Source: Mycobacterium ahvazicum (GTDB lineage: Bacteria; Actinomycetota; Actinomycetes; Mycobacteriales; Mycobacteriaceae). Taken from it: DNA of 64,000 nt. A model generated the notes under the pieces. That model made no database searches. It saw nothing but the letters and a program-made list of their open reading frames with translations, and was not told the DNA's origin. Of this stretch, positions 42,265 through 49,861 are shown in pieces. The stretch's first letter is position 1; each line of letters starts with the position of its first letter. The stretch covers positions 992,001 to 1,056,000 of the forward strand of contig NZ_FXEG02000002.1 of the NCBI RefSeq assembly GCF_900176255.2, in the 5' to 3' direction. The position numbers and the translations under genes were made by a program.

Positions 42265-44181
42265 GTGGGGTCGCTGACTCCCGCGGATGTCAAGCGCTGG
42301 GATCTGAACGCGATTCGCGCGGTGTTCGAGACGGCCACCGGACGCGCTAATACGTTGCAGCGCTTGGGGGAAAGCCTGCAGCAGGCCCACAACGTGCTCG
42401 CCGAGTGGCAAGGTGAAGCAGGCGACGCATTTCGCGTCGATGTCGGAAAGATTCGGCGCGACATCGAGGCGGACGGCGCGGAATCCCAGCAGGTGGCAGC
42501 GGCGGTGTCGCGCGCCGAGGCGGATGTGAGCGCGTGCAAGCGCGAGCTGGATGACGTCGAACGGGCCGCCCAGGCTAACGGTTGGTCCATCACGCCGGAC
42601 TGGCGGATCGACGTTGGCCCCGGAGGGATTCCCGCGAATCGACTCGATCTCGAGTACAAGCTGCAGAACCTGCAGGGAGAGCTCGACGCCTGCAAACTCC
42701 ACGCCCACACCGCCGATCACGAGCTTGCCGCGGCGGTGAACGCTGCCGTCGGCGCAGCCCCGCCGGGTGCTCCTGGATCCGCGCCGGGCGGTGCCCCGGC
42801 ACCGCCAGGCCCGCCGAACCAGGCGCCGGGGGGCAAGCCGAAGACGTGGCAGGACATGTTGGTGCCGGGTGGCGGCGCGGACGCTGCACCGGGCGGCGCT
42901 CCGCCGAAGGACGCCCCGGTGCCCGCGGGCAAGCCAAAGACCTGGCAAGACATGTTGATGCCCGCCGACGGTGCTAACACCCCGCCTGGCGGTGTCCCGC
43001 CCAAGGACGCACCCGCTCCGGCGGCTGTGGCGCCGGGTGGTACACCGCCAAAGGTGCCGCCGGTTCCGTCAGCTGGGGGCAAGCCGCGGTCGCTCCAGGA
43101 AATGCTGTTGCCCGGTGGCCCCGTACCCCTGCCACAGCCGAGCCCGGCGGAGTTGGAGAGCGCCAAGGGGTTGTTGCGCAAGGTGATGCTCGGCGATGGC
43201 GTGCCGCCGGATCAGATCGAAGCGCGGGTGAACGAAGTGGTGGCTGGCGCACAGCGGTGGATCGATCAGGGCGGAATACCTCCATACCTCCCTCCCGAGG
43301 CAAAGCCGTTGCCACCGCCGGGATTCGGCGAAGGTTTCGCTGACCGCTGGTTCGCCACCGAAGAGAACGTTCACAACCTCCTCGGAGTGGGAAATCGCGG
43401 GTTGCCCGGCGCGCTCGACGCGTGGAAGCAAATGATCCAAGGCACTGTCGAGACTGTCCAAAACCCGGCGGGTACGGCGATCGGCGAAGTGCAAAATGCC
43501 TTGAACTCGCCGAGTCCGGCCTACTATCTGGGCGGCAAATCCGCCGACGCGGCGGTGTCCTTGCCCGCGATGCTGTTCGGCGGAGAAGGGGCGGCCGCAC
43601 TTCGTGCAAGCGAACTAGCCGACCTGGGCGGACTCGATGTCGGTCCGGTGGTTTCACAGCACGCGCCCATCGGCTTCGATCACCCCGTTGGCTACCACTC
43701 GTGGGCAGAGGGAGCGGCTACCGATCTGAATAACGCGTTTTTGAACGGTGTGCGCACGCGAGGCCTCGCCGAACAACTCGCCGATATGTCGACCCACTAC
43801 GTCGGGGACAATCCGGACCGAGTAGTCCTGGGCAAATTCGGCGGTCCCGAGGGTGGATACATCGGTGAAGCCAGAGCTGCGGGCGGGATCTACTTCGATA
43901 CTGGCGATTCGACATGGAAAGCGCTCACCGTGGGCCTGAGTGAATCACAAGAACAAGGCCTGGCGTGGCAAGTCAACGAGCGTTTCCTCCGTACCCAAAT
44001 GGAGAACGGCGTTCCTCGGATCGAGTTCCGGTTGCCGGAAGGATTCGACAGCGTTGAACAGCTAGCCAACGTGCAGAGGAGATCCTACTCAGCCCTTGAG
44101 ATTAACTTCTTGAAAGACAATGCTGCGGCGTTCGGGTACGAGCAGCGCGGGAATGTGTGGGTATACATAGGAGGCGGCTAG
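42265..44181 (+). CDS. WXG-domain polymorphic toxin of a type VII (ESX) system
   Basis: 638 residues in three parts. Residues 1-160 are helical with EWQGEAG (WXG turn at 48-50), the ESX-export hairpin. Residues 163-290 are a Pro/Gly/Ala linker holding three KPKTWQDML-type repeats. Residues 300-500 are a helical middle region (GLPGALDAWKQMIQGTVE...). The last 120 residues, from about HYVGDNPDRVVLGKFGG through YIGEARAAGGIYFD and NERFLRTQ to WVYIGGG, are a toxin module of a kind I recall at the C-terminus of other bacterial polymorphic toxins; its activity is unassigned. The gene is flanked by an EspC-like chaperone and a candidate immunity gene, and the 3' part is less GC-rich than the 5' part. 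Confidence 0.78.
   Translation: MGSLTPADVKRWDLNAIRAVFETATGRANTLQRLGESLQQAHNVLAEWQGEAGDAFRVDVGKIRRDIEADGAESQQVAAAVSRAEADVSACKRELDDVERAAQANGWSITPDWRIDVGPGGIPANRLDLEYKLQNLQGELDACKLHAHTADHELAAAVNAAVGAAPPGAPGSAPGGAPAPPGPPNQAPGGKPKTWQDMLVPGGGADAAPGGAPPKDAPVPAGKPKTWQDMLMPADGANTPPGGVPPKDAPAPAAVAPGGTPPKVPPVPSAGGKPRSLQEMLLPGGPVPLPQPSPAELESAKGLLRKVMLGDGVPPDQIEARVNEVVAGAQRWIDQGGIPPYLPPEAKPLPPPGFGEGFADRWFATEENVHNLLGVGNRGLPGALDAWKQMIQGTVETVQNPAGTAIGEVQNALNSPSPAYYLGGKSADAAVSLPAMLFGGEGAAALRASELADLGGLDVGPVVSQHAPIGFDHPVGYHSWAEGAATDLNNAFLNGVRTRGLAEQLADMSTHYVGDNPDRVVLGKFGGPEGGYIGEARAAGGIYFDTGDSTWKALTVGLSESQEQGLAWQVNERFLRTQMENGVPRIEFRLPEGFDSVEQLANVQRRSYSALEINFLKDNAAAFGYEQRGNVWVYIGGG
42835..43113 (+). repeat. three in-frame repeats KPKTWQDMLVP / KPKTWQDMLMP / KPRSLQEMLLP
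   Basis: Copies at toxin residues 191-201, 223-233 and 273-283 are separated by Pro/Gly-rich spacers of 21 and 39 residues. The first two also share the following PGG...PPKDAP block, so the unit of about 32 residues was probably duplicated; the third copy has diverged. Confidence 0.85.
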
Positions 44182-44183
44182 CT

Positions 44184-44588
44184 ATGAAACCAGCTGAGGT
44201 GGAACGGTTTTTGGAGCCCACGTTGACGCGCGCCGGTTTGAAGCTCGACGAAATACAAGGCGATGAGATTTATGGAGATAGGCCCGCCTGGGCAGTTTAC
44301 TATCGCGGTCATGACAGCAAACTCCAGGTTTGCTGGTCGGCGCGCGATGGTGGGATAGATTTCATGCTGGCACCGCTCGATGCGCCGAACGAGTTCGGAT
44401 TGCTGAACCGATCAAAAAAATGGCAGTTCATGCTGCTGCTCAGTGCCGCGCACGATGACTTGACGACACCCGGGCTCGACGCCGACGACAACGAAGTGAT
44501 GTCGTGGCTCGAGGCGCTGTTCAAGATACATTTCGAGGCTGCCCGAGATGCACTGCGATCTCAGGCGGGCACTAGCGACACGCCATGA
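44184..44588 (+). CDS. candidate immunity protein for the WXG toxin
   Basis: 134 residues, acidic, no signal peptide or membrane helix, so cytoplasmic. It begins two bases after the toxin stop with GGAGG upstream. Mixed alpha/beta prediction: YGDRPAWAVYYRGHDSKLQVCWSARDGGIDFMLAPLD reads as a beta meander and KWQFMLLLSAAHDDL as a helix. Position, size and acidity are those of immunity proteins in polymorphic toxin loci. No family is recognised. Local GC is low for the genome (31 of 60 at 44401-44460). Confidence 0.65.
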   Translation: MKPAEVERFLEPTLTRAGLKLDEIQGDEIYGDRPAWAVYYRGHDSKLQVCWSARDGGIDFMLAPLDAPNEFGLLNRSKKWQFMLLLSAAHDDLTTPGLDADDNEVMSWLEALFKIHFEAARDALRSQAGTSDTP

Positions 44589-44624
44589 TGCCGAGCGACG
44601 ACTTGGATTTTAAGCCATGCCATC

Positions 44625-44904
44625 TGTGTGTACTTGAAGCGTTATCCTGGAACGAATCTGGAGGAGTTCGACTCTCATTACGGCTCGGCGAGTGCCGGCG
44701 CGCAGCAACAAGTGCGATCGATACTCAAGCCAAGCTGCCAAATTGGTTGGCGATCGTGCCGCGCGCTTCAAGTACGAGTATCAAGTCCTGAGCCGATTCA
44801 ATGCTGACTGGGCGAAAAGGCGAGTGCGTGAGCTCGCAGCACTTTTCCGCAACGGCCAGCCCGAAGGCATCGCGCTACTGCCAGACATCGGTGAACCGCT
44901 CTAG
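44625..44904 (+). pseudogene. degraded coding remnant after the toxin-immunity pair
   Basis: Two protein-like stretches lie in different frames: YPGTNLEEFDSHYGSASAG and what follows it in the frame of the immunity gene (44643 to about 44735), and KYEYQVLSRFNADWAKRRV with RELAALFRNGQPEGIALLPDIGEPL in the next frame up to a TAG at 44904. Neither has a start codon with a ribosome site. This looks like one former gene broken by a frameshift near 44720-44740, perhaps an orphan toxin tip or immunity gene left by module exchange. Family not recognised. Confidence 0.4.
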
Positions 44905-45063
44905 ACCTCGCCGGTGTCTGTCGCTCGGAGGCGGGCATTTACGCACATCCTCCCGCTGCGAGGCCAGTGTGGCTCTGCGACGACCGCGAGTGGCTCGGAA
45001 TTACCGTTGTGCGTGCGGGCGTTGGTTGACGGGTAGACGACGGATCATCGGCGACAGACAGGG

Positions 45064-45900
45064 ATGAGTATGAAATTCGGTATCGCGACGTTCGTCAACG
45101 ACGACACCATCGACACGATCTCGCTGGCGCGCGCCATCGAAGAGCGAGGCTTTGAGTCGCTGGTGATCGCGGAGCACACGCACATTCCGGCGAGTCGGGA
45201 ATCTCCCTATCCGCAGGGTGGCAAGCTGCCCTCGATCTACTACCGCACTCTCGACCCGTTCGTGACGTTGGCCGCGGCGGCCGCGGTGACCTCGTCGATC
45301 GAGTTGGTCACCGGGATCGCGCTGCTGATTGAACGGGATCCGATCACCACGGCCAAGGAGGCCGCCAGTATCGACCTGATCTCCGGTGGGAGGTTCGTGT
45401 TCGGCGTAGGGGCGGGATGGAACATCGAGGAATTGCGCAATCACGGAACTGACCCGAAAACGCGTGGCGCACTGCTCGACGAACGTATCGAGGCCATCAA
45501 AGCGCTGTGGACAACCGAACCCGCCGAGTATCATGGCAAGTACGTCAACTTCGACGCTTCCTATCAGCGCCCCAAGCCGGTTCAGAAACCGCATCCGCCG
45601 ATCTTCATCGGCGGCGACTCGGACGCCACCGTCAAACGAGTGATCCGCCATGACGCCGGTTGGATGTCCAACCCGCTTCCGGTGGAGCGATTGACCAAGC
45701 GGATCGACCAAATGCGTGAGGCCGGGGGCAAGGCGGTTCCGTTGGCGACGTTTGGCACGCCGGCCGATCCTGACTATTGGGACTCGCTGGCGGGCTTGGG
45801 ATACGAGCGAGTCGCATTGTTGTTGCCGACCAAGCCGCTTGACGAATCGCTTCGGATACTCGACGACCACGCCTCAAAGGTCGCCAGCTACAACGGTTAG
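45064..45900 (+). CDS. luciferase-like (LLM) F420-dependent oxidoreductase
   Basis: 278 residues, TIM-barrel LLM family, similar to Rv3079c. FGIATFVNDDTIDTISLARAIEERGFESLVIAEHTHIP, IELVTGIALLIERDPITTAKEAASIDLISGGRFVFGVGAGWN and HPPIFIGGDSDATVKR are typical segments, the non-prolyl cis bend being in GIALLIERDP. Mycobacterial members usually take hydride from F420H2; flavin mononucleotide is the alternative. ATG 45064 (or the ATG two codons on) follows an AGACAGG ribosome site. Substrate unknown. Confidence 0.87.
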   Translation: MSMKFGIATFVNDDTIDTISLARAIEERGFESLVIAEHTHIPASRESPYPQGGKLPSIYYRTLDPFVTLAAAAAVTSSIELVTGIALLIERDPITTAKEAASIDLISGGRFVFGVGAGWNIEELRNHGTDPKTRGALLDERIEAIKALWTTEPAEYHGKYVNFDASYQRPKPVQKPHPPIFIGGDSDATVKRVIRHDAGWMSNPLPVERLTKRIDQMREAGGKAVPLATFGTPADPDYWDSLAGLGYERVALLLPTKPLDESLRILDDHASKVASYNG

Positions 45901-45930
45901 GCCACGGTTTCGTCGCTCCACTATCAATAT

Positions 45931-45950
45931 GCGAATTCGGATAAATTCGC
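45931..45950. promoter_or_regulatory. inverted repeat GCGAATT-N6-AATTCGC upstream of the methyltransferase
   Basis: Perfect 7-base arms with a 6-base spacer. It ends 33 bases before the ATG and 21 bases before the TACACT -10 element, so it overlaps the -35 region and is placed as an operator. Confidence 0.5.
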
Positions 45951-45971
45951 TCGGGTTGGTGATCACGGCAT

Positions 45972-45977
45972 TACACT
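45972..45977 (+). promoter_or_regulatory. leaderless -10 element TACACT
   Basis: TACACT is six bases before the ATG at 45984, the same geometry as the other leaderless starts. Confidence 0.5.
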
Positions 45978-45983
45978 CCGACC

Positions 45984-46805
45984 ATGGAACTCGAGGCCCG
46001 AGAGTTGCGTCCTTCGCGGCTTGGGACTCTCAAAGCGAAATTCATCCAGTTCGTATACCAATATTTTTATCCCTACCTGACCCGTCGGCTTCGCGCCGAC
46101 GACGTTCTGTTCCTCAATTACGGGTACGAGGAAGATCCGCCGTTAGACATACCGCTGTCGGCCTCCGACGAGCACGACCGCTACTTCATCCAGCTCTACC
46201 ACCGGGTTGCGACCCAGGTTGACTTTGCCGGCAAGCGGGTGCTGGAGATCGGCTGCGGCCACGGCGGCGGGGCCTCCTACCTGATGCGTACCGCACGTCC
46301 GGCCTCTTACACCGCATTGGACTTGAACCCGGTCGGGATTGCTTTCTGCCAAGAACGGCACCGTCTGGCCGGCCTGGAATTCATCAAAGGTGACGCCGAG
46401 CATCTGCCCTTCCCCGACCAATCATTTGACGCGGTCATCAATATCGAATCCTCACATCTCTACCGCGACTTCCCGCGTTTCCTCGATGAGGTAAGCCGTG
46501 TGCTACGCCCCGGAGGCCATTTCTTATATGCCGACTTCCGCTTCGCCGACACCGTTGCCGACTGGGAAAAACAACTGGCGAACGCGCCGATGACGATGCT
46601 TTCGCAGACGACAATCAATGAGCAGGTCGTCCGCGGCATGGAAAAGAATTCACAGTGGTGGGTACGTGCGGTCGATCGCCTGGTGCCGGCGCTCCTGCAC
46701 AGGTGGCTTCTGGTCAACGGGTACGTGCTGGTGTGGCGGGTTCACCAAGACATGAAAAGCGGCGGATCCACCGACTACCGGATGTACTGCTTCGCCAAAG
46801 CATGA
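45984..46805 (+). CDS. SAM-dependent O-methyltransferase, Rv2952-like lipid methyltransferase
   Basis: 273 residues, closely similar along its length to what I recall of M. tuberculosis Rv2952, which methylates phthiotriol and phenolphthiotriol dimycocerosates, and of glycopeptidolipid fatty-acid methyltransferases. SAM site VLEIGCGHGGGASYL (motif I, near residue 85), then TALDLNP, KGDAEHLPFPDQSFDAV and VLRPGGHFLYADFR; YEEDPPLDIPL and YRMYCFAKA are family markers. It stands alone, without polyketide or glycosyltransferase genes, so the lipid substrate is not fixed by context. Confidence 0.85.
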   Translation: MELEARELRPSRLGTLKAKFIQFVYQYFYPYLTRRLRADDVLFLNYGYEEDPPLDIPLSASDEHDRYFIQLYHRVATQVDFAGKRVLEIGCGHGGGASYLMRTARPASYTALDLNPVGIAFCQERHRLAGLEFIKGDAEHLPFPDQSFDAVINIESSHLYRDFPRFLDEVSRVLRPGGHFLYADFRFADTVADWEKQLANAPMTMLSQTTINEQVVRGMEKNSQWWVRAVDRLVPALLHRWLLVNGYVLVWRVHQDMKSGGSTDYRMYCFAKA

Positions 46806-46838
46806 CACCTGCCCGAAAAGGTTGGCGGAAACTGGATT

Positions 46839-47732
46839 TCAGGCTGGGACTAACCGACGTGCGGTACGTGCCAATCGGGACGGTTTGAACTGCCAGACTT
46901 CGTCCCAGATATCCCACGCATACGTGGGCGTGTTGTCAGTCAAGAGGTCGCGAAGACCCGGCAGGCTCAGCTCGTCGGAGGACCACTCGTAGAGGCGACC
47001 CCATCTGGGCTGGATGACTCCGATGTCGAGCATGTGACCGAAACCGTGCTCGAGCGCGATGTAGGTTTCCACGTCATCGCCCAGCGGATAGCGGTCGGGA
47101 AGGATGCGCGAGAGCGACAAGAAGATCCCGGTCATACCCAAGCGGGGGTCACCGAGGGGCCGCCCAAACGGGGCGAGCCAGCCCAGGGCCAGGCGCGGCG
47201 CGGCCACCAGGGCGTGGGCGTAGAGCACCCGGATGAGGACGACGTTGATGAAGAACCGTTCCACCCGCGTTTCCTGACGGGCCAGTTCCTCATTGGCCAA
47301 ATAGGCGGCGGCAATCGAGGCGTTGTGCGCGCGGTACCAGTTGCGTGCGGTTGGTTGCCGGATGAATGCGAGGTGGGTGCCGACCGCGGATGAGCTGGGC
47401 TCGCCCGAATGCCCGAATGCGAACGCCCGGGCTTCGGCGGTATCGCGCAACAGGGTCTCGTTCACCGCCCGCCACCACGGGCTCCCCGGGCAAGAGTCGT
47501 CCTGAGGATTGAGCAGCCCGCGGCGCAGCTGCCACCCCATGAACGCCGATGCCGCGCGGCGGTAGGGCAAGTAGCCCTGGTCGACACCGCGCGGAACTTC
47601 GTATAGCCGACGCATCAGCGTCAGCCTCGCCGCCGGGTCATCCCGCACGGCCGCTACGAGCGATTCCGCGTGTTCTGCGGCCGAAGCGCGTGACGCACCT
47701 GGATCGTCAAACGGCATGTCATCCGTCTTCAC
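46839..47732 (-). CDS. conserved-looking protein of unknown function
   Basis: 297 residues from GTG 47732 (or 292 from ATG 47717). I do not recognise the family. Helical and aromatic-rich: YLPYRRAASAFMGWQLRRG, SPWWRAVNETLLRDTAEARAF, NWYRAHNASIAAAYL, FFINVVLIRVLYAHALVAAPRLALGWL, then IALEHGFGHMLDIGV and YAWDIWDEVWQF. The hydrophobic segment could be membrane-associated but is too polar at its edges for a sure helix. It follows the potassium-channel gene with a 32-base gap on the same strand, so they may be co-transcribed. Confidence 0.65.
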   Translation of the reverse strand: MKTDDMPFDDPGASRASAAEHAESLVAAVRDDPAARLTLMRRLYEVPRGVDQGYLPYRRAASAFMGWQLRRGLLNPQDDSCPGSPWWRAVNETLLRDTAEARAFAFGHSGEPSSSAVGTHLAFIRQPTARNWYRAHNASIAAAYLANEELARQETRVERFFINVVLIRVLYAHALVAAPRLALGWLAPFGRPLGDPRLGMTGIFLSLSRILPDRYPLGDDVETYIALEHGFGHMLDIGVIQPRWGRLYEWSSDELSLPGLRDLLTDNTPTYAWDIWDEVWQFKPSRLARTARRLVPA

Positions 47733-47764
47733 CCCGACGATTTGATCGGCGGGCGACCGGTTCG

Positions 47765-49543
47765 TCAAGCGTCGGGGTCGGGCGCCCATCGGGGTGGGCG
47801 CACATCTGGCCGGTGCGCCGAGCGCGCCGCGGCGAGCGTCGCGGCGCGCTGACCGTTGATCGCGGTCAGCGGGGGAGGCTGACCCTTGCGCAGCGTCGCG
47901 ATCAGCTCGCGGTAAGGCCCGACGAGGTAGACAGTGTCGCCGGCCTTCAGTCGGGCGTCGCGGCGAGGGCGCAACCTGATCGGCCCTTCGGGTCGAGTGA
48001 TCGCGATGACGCGCGTCTGGGTCGACAGTTCGACCATTTGCAGGCCATCCAGCTCACTGCCCGCCGCCACCAGCATTCCACCGACCATGAAGGAGCGCTG
48101 CCCGACCCAAAACGTCCCCAGCACCTGCAACCCCATCGCCGCGCCGATGAACCAGGGCGCTGCCAGATCGACGATCGACCGCACGTTCTCGAAACCGAAC
48201 CGCCGATGGACCGCGGTGCCGAGTGCGCGGCCCTGAACGCGCATCACGATCGGCACCTTGGTGTCGGCACCCAAGATCTCCAGCAAGACGATGCCGGTCT
48301 CGATGTTCTCCATGTCGTCCTTGGTCACCACCGCCACGCCCCGGGCCCGCTCGACGTGCGCCGATTCCAGCGTCTGCCGCATCGTTGAATCCCCGAAGAT
48401 CACCGGCACATCGAGTTCGGCGATGGTCGAAAGGAACCGGTTGTTCTCGTTCGGCTCGATGACCAGGACGTCGTATCCGGCAGCGGTCAGGTCGGTCACT
48501 ACACGGACGCCAATTGAGCCCAGTCCGACCACGACGACGTGGTCGCGCATATGACGTGCTCGCCGCAGCCCGGCCGTTTGGACGAATCGCCGCGACAGGA
48601 GCAGGTCGGCCAGGAATGCGACCGGGAGTGCAGTGACTATGACGCCGCCGAACATCACCGCGACGGCGAACAGCCGCAGCCAAGAAGATTGTTGCGCGAA
48701 GCTGAAATCGCCGTAGCCCACGGTCGTAATGGTCTCGGAGGCGAAGTACAGGGCATCGATCCACGACATTTTCGGGTGCTGGTAGTAGAACCGAACCACG
48801 GCGGTCGAGCCGAGCGTCAATAGCAGCGCGAAGGCCAGCGAGGGAAACAGCATCGGGTTCACGTCGTCGCGCATGGCGCGCAAAGCGTCGATGACGCGTC
48901 GCACCCGGGAATGACGAGAGCGCCTGGCGGTGGCAGGAGGCACCGTGATCCCGCGGGCCTGCAATTCGTCTTTGACGCCGATCATCGACGTCCAGTCGCC
49001 GGCGTAGACCCGCAGATCCCGTCCCGGGCAGGGCACTACCTCGCCCGGTGCGGGTGAGTTCTTGCCGTGGACCACTGCCACGGGTGCCAGGTCAGCATGG
49101 ATCTCGCGAAGCGTTGCGTCGTAGGGCGCTTCGGACCCCCAGACGACGAATTCGATGCCGGCCGTGTCGAACTGGTGCGCGTTGCGTGACAGCACCGCCT
49201 CGACGAGGGATGGCGTCGCGAGGTCGGCGACGTCCAAGATCGCGCCAGGGCCGTTGACGGCGGTAACCGCGTCGCGCAGCACGTCGTTGGCCAGCCGGGC
49301 TACCACCCGGACATTGGGGCTGTATTCGCGTGCCAGCAAAGCGATTTCGAGGTTGACCGCATCATTGGGTCCGGCACAGACGACCGCGCGGGCGCGATGC
49401 ACCCCGGCGCCGAGGAGATCGGCGGCAGTGTTGATCTTGATGATCCGCGCGCCTGCGCCTCTGAGCTCCTCAGCGATCGTCTTGGACAGCGGGTCGTCGC
49501 CGCTCACGATGATTTCGCGATGGAATTGGAAGACTTCGCCCAT
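47765..49543 (-). CDS. potassium channel with N- and C-terminal RCK/TrkA domains
   Basis: 592 residues. An N-terminal Rossmann (TrkA-N-like) domain starts IIVSGDDPLSKTIAEELRGAG and continues to about residue 190. A two-helix pore follows near 228-320 with the selectivity filter TTVGYGD. A second RCK domain begins HVVVVGLGSIGVRV (NAD-type GxGxxG) and has VIFGDSTMRQTLESA. A terminal TrkA-C domain (ARLKAGDTVYLVGP) follows. Potassium efflux or uptake gated by ligand binding is expected. Nucleotide-binding domains on both sides of the pore are less common than a single C-terminal one. ATG 49543. Confidence 0.87.
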   Translation of the reverse strand: MGEVFQFHREIIVSGDDPLSKTIAEELRGAGARIIKINTAADLLGAGVHRARAVVCAGPNDAVNLEIALLAREYSPNVRVVARLANDVLRDAVTAVNGPGAILDVADLATPSLVEAVLSRNAHQFDTAGIEFVVWGSEAPYDATLREIHADLAPVAVVHGKNSPAPGEVVPCPGRDLRVYAGDWTSMIGVKDELQARGITVPPATARRSRHSRVRRVIDALRAMRDDVNPMLFPSLAFALLLTLGSTAVVRFYYQHPKMSWIDALYFASETITTVGYGDFSFAQQSSWLRLFAVAVMFGGVIVTALPVAFLADLLLSRRFVQTAGLRRARHMRDHVVVVGLGSIGVRVVTDLTAAGYDVLVIEPNENNRFLSTIAELDVPVIFGDSTMRQTLESAHVERARGVAVVTKDDMENIETGIVLLEILGADTKVPIVMRVQGRALGTAVHRRFGFENVRSIVDLAAPWFIGAAMGLQVLGTFWVGQRSFMVGGMLVAAGSELDGLQMVELSTQTRVIAITRPEGPIRLRPRRDARLKAGDTVYLVGPYRELIATLRKGQPPPLTAINGQRAATLAAARSAHRPDVRPPRWAPDPDA

Positions 49544-49745
49544 TTCGCGTGATCGTTCGTTTCTTTGCCGCCAGCAGATCGCGACGACTAGTCGACACAG
49601 GTCTGCGGTAGGTGTTCGGGCTGTTTGCCATTCGGATGTGGCTTTGCGTTCTGCGCCATGAGTACTCCGACCTCTACTTACACCAGCTTCGGCTGGCTCA
49701 TATGACTATCGGGCACAACGCCGGATAGCGCCACCGGAGGAGCGA

Positions 49746-49814
49746 GTGAAAGCCAACCCCGATCTTTATGAGGCGCAACAGGTTCGACTCGAATGCGTCA
49801 CGCGGACGAAATAG
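49746..49814 (+). CDS. 22-codon leader ORF upstream of glutamine synthetase
   Basis: GTG at 49746 has the ideal ribosome site GGAGG five bases upstream, followed by 22 codons and TAG. The peptide reads MKANPDLYEAQQVRLECVTRT plus a final Lys and contains adjacent Gln codons (CAA CAG). The stop is 47 bases before the glnA start. It may be a translated regulatory leader; a chance short frame cannot be excluded. Confidence 0.4.
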   Translation: MKANPDLYEAQQVRLECVTRTK

Positions 49815-49861
49815 TTGAGGCGTAGAAAGCGCTGTCGCGCCATCAAGAAAAGGAGCATTCC

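Noticed and set aside
49770-49800. tRNA-like GGTTCGACTC near 49789
   Set aside because: No acceptor or anticodon stem can be formed around it; it lies inside the short leader ORF.
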